From: a beta proteobacterium AAP99
GTDB taxonomy: Bacteria; Pseudomonadota; Gammaproteobacteria; Burkholderiales; Burkholderiaceae_C
Assembly: GCA_001295775.1 (NCBI GenBank)
Contig: LJIA01000006.1
Span: 294,319-358,318, forward strand
Direction: 5' to 3'
DNA: 64,000 nucleotides
In this document: in pieces, positions 57,981 to 64,000 of the stretch
How positions within the stretch are numbered: position 1 is the stretch's first letter
How the letters are laid out: each line of letters opens with the position of its first letter
The notes under the pieces: generated by a model
Told to the model about the DNA's origin: nothing
Database searches by the model: none
What the model saw: the letters and a program-made list of their open reading frames with translations, nothing else
Made by a program: the position numbers and the translations under genes

Positions 57981-59093
57981 TCAGGCGTGGCGCCGTTCGA
58001 AGTCCTGAAGGTAGCTCACCAGCGCATGCACACCGTCCAGAGGCATGGCGTTGTAGAGCGACGCCCGCATGCCGCCCACGGACTTGTGCCCCTTGAGCTG
58101 CAGCAAGCCGGCATCCTTCGCGCCAGCCAGGAACGCGTCATTCAGGCGTTCGTCGGCCAGGAAGAAAGGCACGTTCATGCGAGAGCGGCAGTCCGGCGCC
58201 ACCACATTTCGATAGAAGCCGCTGGCATCCAGGCAGGCGTACAGCTGCGCCGCCTTGGCCGCGTTGCGCTCGGCCAGTGCCTGCACCCCGCCCTGGGCAT
58301 CGATCCAGTCGAACACCAGCCCGGCGATGTAGATCGCGTAGGTCGGTGGCGTGTTGTACATGGAGCCGTTGGCAGCCACGGTCGCATAGTCGAAGGCGCT
58401 CGGGCAGATCGGCAGCGCGTGGCCGAGGAGATCTTCGCGCACGACCACGATCGTCAACCCTGCGGGGCCAATGTTCTTCTGGGCGCCGCCGAACATCAGA
58501 CCCACACCCTCAAAACTCAGCGGACGCGAAAGGATGTGACTGGAGACATCCACGACCAGCGGCACATCCGGGGCACCCAGTGCGGCGGGCCGCGGCCAAT
58601 CAAAGAACTCCACGCCGTCAATCGTCTCGTTACCGCACAGGTGCAGGTAGGCAGCATCCGGACGGACGTTCCAGGTCGTCGGATCGGGGATGCCTACGTA
58701 ACGAGGCTGCCCCGGCCGATCCGCGGCCTGCGGGGCGACCAGTTGCACATCGCCGTAACGGCTCGCTTCCTTCGCGGACTTGGCCGACCAGCTCCCTGTG
58801 ACCACAAAGTCCGCCTTGCCGGTGCGGCCGATCAGGTTGAGCGGGACGATGGCGTTCTCGCCGATCCCGCCGCCCTGCATGAACAGCACCTTGTAGTGGT
58901 CCGGCACGCCCATCAGGCGACGGAAGCTGTCGTGTGCATGCGCAAAGATTTCGCCAAACTCGCGGCCGCGGTGGCTCATCTCCATCACGCTCATGCCACT
59001 GCCGTGCCAGTCCAGCATCTCGGCGGCGGCCTGTGCAAGCACCGGTTCGGGCAGGACGGCCGGGCCGGCGGAGAAATTGAAGGGTCGTGCCAT
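57981..59093 (-). CDS. serC: phosphoserine aminotransferase
   Basis: PLP enzyme of serine and pyridoxine synthesis (370 residues). It starts [17 protein letters not shown], the usual opening; the PLP Lys is about residue 206 in [27 protein letters not shown] ends the family block. ATG 59093 is clear. Located between DUF2059 (48 bp) and pheA (240 bp, with a repeat in between). Confidence 0.97.
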   Translation of the reverse strand: MARPFNFSAGPAVLPEPVLAQAAAEMLDWHGSGMSVMEMSHRGREFGEIFAHAHDSFRRLMGVPDHYKVLFMQGGGIGENAIVPLNLIGRTGKADFVVTGSWSAKSAKEASRYGDVQLVAPQAADRPGQPRYVGIPDPTTWNVRPDAAYLHLCGNETIDGVEFFDWPRPAALGAPDVPLVVDVSSHILSRPLSFEGVGLMFGGAQKNIGPAGLTIVVVREDLLGHALPICPSAFDYATVAANGSMYNTPPTYAIYIAGLVFDWIDAQGGVQALAERNAAKAAQLYACLDASGFYRNVVAPDCRSRMNVPFFLADERLNDAFLAGAKDAGLLQLKGHKSVGGMRASLYNAMPLDGVHALVSYLQDFERRHA

Positions 59094-59141
59094 CGCGTCG
59101 TGGTGCAAGAGAAAGATGTGGAACCTGGCGCAGGCCGCGAC

Positions 59142-59801
59142 CTACTTCTTGGCCGCTTCGATCACGTAGGCCTCGACCTTCTGCATGCTGGAGACCGCAT
59201 CGGCCAGCGGCCGGGCGCTGGTCACAAGATTGCGCTGCAGCGCGGGCAGCAGACTGCCCACAAGCTGCGGGGTCTTGGCGAGCACCTTCTGCCCGACAGG
59301 CGAACTCTGGAAGGCAAGGATCTGACGCAGCTCGGCGGCGTCGAAGTTGTCGACATAGAACGGCACGGTGGCGTCATAGACGATCTTCTTCATGTCCATG
59401 GCCGCCCAGGACTTGCGCATCGCCTGATCAAGCTTGGGCAGCTCGGCGCGCATGTAGGTATCCAAGAGCTTCGGCAGCTCAGCCCGGGCCTTCTGCTGCT
59501 GCGCGGGCGTGATCTTCTTGTCCTTGACGGCCTTCTGCAGCGCCTCATTCATCTGCTGCGCGATGCCCGGACCCAGTTCCTGCGGCAGCGAGCTGCTGAT
59601 GGCATTCATCATGTTGGCCGACACCTTGTCGAAGTCCGACACGTCGATGATCTGCCGCGCAAGCGCGGTGCGCGTCTCCCGGGTGTCAGCCGTTGGGGCG
59701 GCCGCTGGGGCGGGCATGCTGAGATCGGAGACTTGGGCAGATGCGGCGATGGGCAAGGCAACTGCAAGACTGAGCATTGCTTGGGCAAGGGATCGAACCA
59801 T
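59142..59801 (-). CDS. DUF2059 exported protein
   Basis: A 219-residue helical protein with a Sec signal (MVRSLAQAMLSLAVALPIAA, cut near SAQ). DUF2059 hallmarks appear as IIDVSDFDKVSANMMNAI and the final third with YDATVPFYVDNFDAAELRQI and FQSSPVGQKVL. Function unknown; family members occur widely in proteobacterial periplasms. It lies between the unknown gene at 59885 and serC. Confidence 0.88.
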   Translation of the reverse strand: MVRSLAQAMLSLAVALPIAASAQVSDLSMPAPAAAPTADTRETRTALARQIIDVSDFDKVSANMMNAISSSLPQELGPGIAQQMNEALQKAVKDKKITPAQQQKARAELPKLLDTYMRAELPKLDQAMRKSWAAMDMKKIVYDATVPFYVDNFDAAELRQILAFQSSPVGQKVLAKTPQLVGSLLPALQRNLVTSARPLADAVSSMQKVEAYVIEAAKK

Positions 59802-59884
59802 GGATTCAGTGAGTTCCTGGAGAGGTGGAGACGCCCCGGCGCGAGGGGCGAGATGCCCGGGCGCGGGCGCAAAGAGAAAAGAGC

Positions 59885-60574
59885 TTAGCGGAGCTGGAAA
59901 GCGCTGATCCGCACGCGCTGGACGAAGGTGCCCGCGCCGTAGTCGACCGACTCACTGGGAAAGAAGATCAGGTTCAGCGCTTCGATCCAGGCGAAGTCGC
60001 CGTCGGCCTTCAGATTCATGCCGCGATACTGCGTCTCGCCCAGACAGTCGATCGGCACATAGTTGCCGGGAATCGCAGGGTGCAACTTGGCTGCAGGCTC
60101 TCGCTCCTGCGCGACGCATCGCTTTGTCATGGTGCGACCTTCGCGGCTGATGGTGACGGCAAACTTGTCACCCGGCTGGATCGGTAGACGCAGGTTGCCG
60201 AACTGCACGCCGGACTTCTGCTCGCCCGTGCGGACATACATGAGCCCGCGCAGGCTGACACGCTCAATCACACGGTCACCAGGCGAGCGTGACGGATCTT
60301 CGACGGTTACCTGCGCCAGGCCGTTCGCGCTGGGCTGCCAGGTTTCGGTCGTCACGCGCTTGCCGCGGAAAGAGCGCGTCGTCTCCAGGGACCAGCGAAA
60401 CGCAGGCGTCGGAAACTCGGTGTTCACGACCGGCAGGCGCTTGAGATCGGCCAGCAGCTCCGGCTTGATGTCAGCAAGCGCTTCTGCGTGCGCAGCCCAG
60501 CCCGGCAAACCCAACACAGCGGTCAGACCGAAACGGACGGCCCAAGTGCGCGTTGCACGAAGTGAGTTCAGCAT
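59885..60574 (-). CDS. exported protein of unknown function
   Basis: A 229-residue protein with a signal peptide (hydrophobic core GLTAVLGLPGWAAHA). I do not recognise the family. The mature part is beta-rich (ATTRSFRGKRVTTETWQ-like ETTRSFRGKRVTTETWQ, then VSLRGLMYVRTGEQ and GDKFAVTISREG). It has two Cys, in TKRCVAQ and PIDCLGE, which could form one disulfide in the periplasm. It is in a minus-strand run gyrA, this gene (74 bp), DUF2059 (83 bp) and serC. Confidence 0.8.
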   Translation of the reverse strand: MLNSLRATRTWAVRFGLTAVLGLPGWAAHAEALADIKPELLADLKRLPVVNTEFPTPAFRWSLETTRSFRGKRVTTETWQPSANGLAQVTVEDPSRSPGDRVIERVSLRGLMYVRTGEQKSGVQFGNLRLPIQPGDKFAVTISREGRTMTKRCVAQEREPAAKLHPAIPGNYVPIDCLGETQYRGMNLKADGDFAWIEALNLIFFPSESVDYGAGTFVQRVRISAFQLR

Positions 60575-60614
60575 GCGAGCTCAACGCACAAGCGTGTCCC
60601 TTGGAGGACAGAAT

Positions 60615-60638
60615 CGCCCCGAGGTGCGCTGCGGGGCG
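60615..60638 (-). terminator. possible weak terminator after gyrA
   Basis: Hairpin CGCCCCG / CGGGGCG about 10 bp after the gyrA stop; the following bases (ATTCTG) are not a strong T run. Confidence 0.45.
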
Positions 60639-60648
60639 ACATCATCAT

Positions 60649-63273
60649 CTATTCCTCAGGCGTCTCACCCGGCACGCCTTCTGCTGGCGCCTCGTCGTCT
60701 CCCGCATCGTTCTCGACGATGCGCTGCAGACCCGAGAGCTTGGCGCCCTCGTCCACGTTGATGAGCGTCACGCCTTGCGTGGCCCGGCCCATCTCGCGGA
60801 TTTCAGCAACCCGGGTGCGCACGAGCACACCGGTGTTGGTGATGAGCATGATCTCGTCGTCCGCATGCACCAGGGTCGCCCCGACCACCTTGCCGTTGCG
60901 CTCGGAAGTCTGGATGGCGATCATCCCCTTGGTACCCCGGCCGTGGCGGGTGTATTCGGTGATCGGCGTGCGCTTGCCGAAGCCGTTCTCGGTGGCGGTC
61001 AGCACGCTCTGCTGCTCGTCCTCGGCGACCAGCATGGCGATGACCTGCTGGCCCTCCTCAAGCATCATGCCGCGCACGCCACGTGCTGTGCGGCCCATGG
61101 GGCGTACATCGTTCTCATCGAAGCGCACGGCCTTGCCGCCGTCGCTGAAGAGCATCACGTCATGCGCGCCATCGGTCACTGCCGCACCGATCAGGTAGTC
61201 ACCTTCGTCCAGATCCACTGCGATCACGCCAGCCTTGCGCGGATTGGAGAACTCTGACAGGGGCGTCTTCTTGACCGTACCCAGCTTGGTCGTCATGAAG
61301 ACATACCGGTCTTCGGGATAGGTGCGCAGACTTGCGTCCAGCGGCAGCACGATGGTGATCTTCTCGCCTTCGGCCAGCGGGAACATGTTCACGATGGGTT
61401 TGCCGCGCGACGTACGACTGCCCTCGGGCACTTCCCACACCTTGAGCCAATACAGGCGGCCGCGGTTGCTGAACGCCAGGATCACATCGTGCGTATTCGC
61501 GATGAAGAGCTGGTCAATCCAGTCATCTTCCTTCATGGCGGCGGCCTGCTTGCCGCGACCGCCGCGCTTCTGGGCCCGGTACTCGGTCAGTGCCTGACTC
61601 TTGATGTAGCCGGCATGCGAGAGCGTGACCACACGGTCTTCCGGCGCGATCAGGTCCTCGGTTTCCATCTCGACGGCATTGCGCTCAATCGTGGAGCGTC
61701 GTCCATCGCCGAACTCGGCCTTGATGCCTGCGAGTTCGACGCTGATGATTTCAGTGATACGCGAGCGATTGGCGAGGATATCCAGCAGATCCGCGATCTG
61801 GGCCATGACATCCTTGTATTCCGTGACGATCTTGTCCTGCTCGAGACCAGTCAGCCGCTGCAGGCGCATCTGCAGAATCTGCTCCGCCTGGTCTTCGGAG
61901 AGACGGTACAGACCGTCAGACTGCAAGCCCATCGCCGCCGAAAGCCCCTCGGGGCGGTAGTCATCCGCATTGATCGTGCCGCCATCCGGCGCTGCGCGCG
62001 TCAGCATCTCACGCACGAGCGAAGAGTCCCAGGACCGGGTCATCAGCTCGGTCTTGGCGATCGGCGGGGTGGGCGCAGCCTTGATGATGGCGATGAACTC
62101 GTCGATGTTCGCCAGCGCGACGGCCAGGCCTTCGAGCACATGGCCGCGTTCGCGCGCCTTGCGCAGCTCATACACGGTGCGGCGAGTGACGACCTCGCGG
62201 CGATGCGCAAGGAAGCAATCCACCATCTGCTTGAGATTCAGAAGGCGCGGCTGGCCGTCGACCAGCGCAACCATGTTCATCCCGAAGGTGTCCTGCAGCT
62301 GAGTCTGCTTGAACAGATTGTTCAGGACGATCTCCGGCACTTCGCCCCGCTTCAACTCGATGACAATCCGCATGCCGGACTTGTCCGACTCATCGCGAAT
62401 GTCACTGATGCCGTCGAGCTTCTTGTCCCCGATCAGCTCGGCGATCTTGTCGAACAGCGGGCGCTTGAGCGTCTGATACGGAAGCTCATCAATGATGATG
62501 GCCTGTTTGCCGTTCTTATCCACTTCCTCGAAGTGCGTTTTGGCGCGCATCACCACTCGACCGCGGCCGGTCCGGTAACCCTCACGCACACCAGTCAGCC
62601 CGTAGATGATGCCGCCCGTGGGGAAGTCCGGCGCCTTGACGATTTCGATGAGTTCGTCGACCGAGCAGTCCGGGTTGCGCAGCGCATGGAGGCAGGCGTC
62701 AACGACATCGGCAAGGTTGTGCGGTGGGATGTTGGTGGCCATACCCACCGCAATCCCCGAACTGCCGTTGATCAGCAGGTTCGGAATCTTGGCCGGAAGA
62801 ACCAGCGGTTCCTTTTCGTTGCCGTCGTAGTTCGGTCCGAAGTCGACGGTTTCCTTGTCGATGTCGGCCAGCAGTTCGTGCGCGATCTTGGACAGGCGCA
62901 CTTCCGTATAACGCATGGCGGCGGCGTTATCGGGATCGTTGGAGCCGAAGTTGCCCTGGCCATCGATCAGCATGTAGCGCAGGGAGAAGTCCTGCGCCAT
63001 GCGGACCATCGTGTCATAGACGGCTGTGTCGCCATGTGGGTGGTACTTACCGATCACATCGCCGACTACACGGGCAGACTTCTTGTACGCGCGGTTCCAG
63101 TGGTTTCCGAGTTCGTCCATGGCAAACAGCACACGGCGATGGACCGGCTTGAGTCCATCGCGAGCATCAGGCAGCGCCCGCCCGACGATCACGCTCATGG
63201 CGTAATCGAGATAACTGCGCCGCATCTCGGCTTCAAGCGAAATCGGCAGGGTTTCTTTTGCGAATTGGTCCAT
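60649..63273 (-). CDS. gyrA: DNA gyrase subunit A
   Basis: Breakage-reunion subunit of DNA gyrase, introducing negative supercoils (874 residues). N-terminal winged-helix and tower (about 1-525) with catalytic Tyr122 in RYTEVRLS; the quinolone region is [11 protein letters not shown], with Thr83 and Asp87 (E. coli numbering); Thr at 83 is natural in several genera, so this is not by itself a resistance call. C-terminal pinwheel with the GyrA box [14 protein letters not shown] 63273 is chosen; upstream codons are not family-like. Confidence 0.97.
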   Translation of the reverse strand: MDQFAKETLPISLEAEMRRSYLDYAMSVIVGRALPDARDGLKPVHRRVLFAMDELGNHWNRAYKKSARVVGDVIGKYHPHGDTAVYDTMVRMAQDFSLRYMLIDGQGNFGSNDPDNAAAMRYTEVRLSKIAHELLADIDKETVDFGPNYDGNEKEPLVLPAKIPNLLINGSSGIAVGMATNIPPHNLADVVDACLHALRNPDCSVDELIEIVKAPDFPTGGIIYGLTGVREGYRTGRGRVVMRAKTHFEEVDKNGKQAIIIDELPYQTLKRPLFDKIAELIGDKKLDGISDIRDESDKSGMRIVIELKRGEVPEIVLNNLFKQTQLQDTFGMNMVALVDGQPRLLNLKQMVDCFLAHRREVVTRRTVYELRKARERGHVLEGLAVALANIDEFIAIIKAAPTPPIAKTELMTRSWDSSLVREMLTRAAPDGGTINADDYRPEGLSAAMGLQSDGLYRLSEDQAEQILQMRLQRLTGLEQDKIVTEYKDVMAQIADLLDILANRSRITEIISVELAGIKAEFGDGRRSTIERNAVEMETEDLIAPEDRVVTLSHAGYIKSQALTEYRAQKRGGRGKQAAAMKEDDWIDQLFIANTHDVILAFSNRGRLYWLKVWEVPEGSRTSRGKPIVNMFPLAEGEKITIVLPLDASLRTYPEDRYVFMTTKLGTVKKTPLSEFSNPRKAGVIAVDLDEGDYLIGAAVTDGAHDVMLFSDGGKAVRFDENDVRPMGRTARGVRGMMLEEGQQVIAMLVAEDEQQSVLTATENGFGKRTPITEYTRHGRGTKGMIAIQTSERNGKVVGATLVHADDEIMLITNTGVLVRTRVAEIREMGRATQGVTLINVDEGAKLSGLQRIVENDAGDDEAPAEGVPGETPEE

Positions 63274-63709
63274 GCGGAAACTCAGATGACGCGGCCTGCA
63301 CGACAAATCGATCGACGGCGCGCCGGAACAGCGATTGGGGCGAAGACGATCGCCCGAGACAAGCTTTCGAGTTTAGCCACTGCGTCCAGTTCGGCTCAGG
63401 GTTCGGCTCGGAGCGCACCGCAGCTCACGATCAAAGGGTTCCCTACGGTTTCCGTGTTGCACAAACCACACAAACCTCGCTGGAGAATGTGACGAAGCAC
63501 TGACGGAGACTGCTTGGCTTGATCGCCGCCGCATCGCGAAGAACCGCTCCTGGACTGGGTCTTCGGCTCATTGGACCCTAGCGCAGATCACGCACCAGCG
63601 TGCTGCGCCGCGGTGAGCCGGTGATACACTCAAAATTGGTTGCTAAAAAAGTAGCCTCATAGCTATAGACCTCCGGCAAAAGGAACCTCACCCGTTGAGA
63701 GGAGAAACA
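63274..63709. other. divergent intergenic region gyrA / ompA
   Basis: About 436 bp without a gene. It must contain both promoters. Near ompA it is A/T-rich (GCTAAAAAAGTAGCC, AGCTATAGAC), a possible promoter zone, but no pair of boxes is convincing. Confidence 0.5.
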
Positions 63710-64000
63710 TGAAGAAAGTTACCAAGGCATCCCTGGTGCTTGCTTCTACGTTGGCAGTGGCGGCCACCGTGGCCCATGCACAGTCGACGTCACAGAAGAA
63801 CATCCAAGGCGATCCGAAGCGCAGCGGCTACGTGCTTGACCAGCGCGGCACCGTTGTACGTGACCCGTTCGGCCTGTGCTGGCGCAGCGGCTACTTCACC
63901 CCGGCAATGGCTCTGGCCGAGTGCGATCCGGATCTAGTGCCCCGCAAGGCGCCGCCGCCCCCGCCGCCCCCGCCCCCGCCGCCGCCTCCGGCAGCAGTCG
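63710..64000 (+). CDS. ompA: OmpA family protein, N-terminal part (runs off the window)
   Basis: The first 97 residues of an OmpA-type protein. GAGAGGAG lies before ATG 63710. Signal peptide MKKVTKASLVLASTLAVAA (cleavage near AHAQ). The mature part has the betaproteobacterial short N-terminus: GTVVRDPFGLCWRSGYFTP and AECDPDLVPRK, with two Cys likely to form a disulfide, and then 13 consecutive Pro, a linker to a C-terminal peptidoglycan-binding OmpA domain that would lie beyond position 64000. The domain itself is not visible, so the family is inferred from the N-terminus and the gyrA neighbour. Confidence 0.85.

Noticed and set aside
63027..63029. Thr at GyrA position 83 as a quinolone resistance mutation
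   Set aside because: Thr83 is the wild-type residue in a number of Gram-negative genera; without relatives it cannot be called a mutation.

Overview
The window is 64 kb of dense, high-GC chromosome from a betaproteobacterium, most likely order Burkholderiales (Comamonadaceae or the Leptothrix/Rubrivivax group). This placement rests on gene order (pyrG-kdsA-eno-ftsB; secG-tRNA-Leu-nuoA to nuoN-DUF2818; ilvB-ilvH-ilvC-pssA-leuA; gyrA-serC-pheA-hisC-tyrA-aroA) and on the short OmpA type with a polyproline linker at the right edge. It is an inference; no database search was possible. Nearly everything is core metabolism. I see no prophage, insertion sequence, CRISPR array or rRNA.

Layout. 1-5.5 kb: end of a GGDEF protein, then (minus strand) pyrG, kdsA, a DUF1330 gene, eno and ftsB. 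5.7-9.1 kb: a secreted DUF1800/DUF1501 pair; the DUF1800 gene is cut by an in-frame TGA. 9.2-13.2 kb: a CoA-transferase operon (SDR, scoA, scoB) and ETF-ubiquinone oxidoreductase. 13.4-29.2 kb: the full 14-subunit complex I operon, preceded by a tRNA-Leu(GAG) and followed by DUF2818 and a Nudix hydrolase. 29.3-36.8 kb: secG, tpiA, a quinone oxidoreductase, two tandem S9 peptidases and a divergent PdxJ. 37.1-41.7 kb: pnp, rpsO, a periplasmic binding protein and a lipoprotein. 41.8-48.3 kb: branched-chain amino acid genes leuA (with a leader-peptide attenuator), pssA, ilvC, ilvH, ilvB. 48.6-51.3 kb: a sigma factor cassette and a SWIB/H1-like protein. 51.5-60.6 kb: an aromatic/serine block (aroA, tyrA, hisC, pheA, serC) carrying an inverted ompW and, after aroA, an archaeal-type kinase where cmk is usual. 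60.6-64 kb: gyrA and the start of an ompA gene.

How it works together. Electron input from NADH (Nuo) and from acyl-CoA or amino acid oxidation (ETF-QO) converge on quinone. The ilv and leu genes make valine, isoleucine and leucine; leuA appears to sense leucyl-tRNA through a leader peptide, an antiterminator and a terminator. The aromatic block turns shikimate products into phenylalanine and tyrosine.

The strongest non-routine observations are the leuA attenuator, the aroA-coupled UPF0200-like kinase, an AroA active-site loop with unusual residues, a duplicated ilvC 3' end resembling an integration scar, a family of about 70-bp palindromic repeats in at least seven intergenic copies, a degenerate GGDEF domain with an intact c-di-GMP inhibitory site, and paired FNR-like boxes before ompW. 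I did not find a clearly new multi-gene system.
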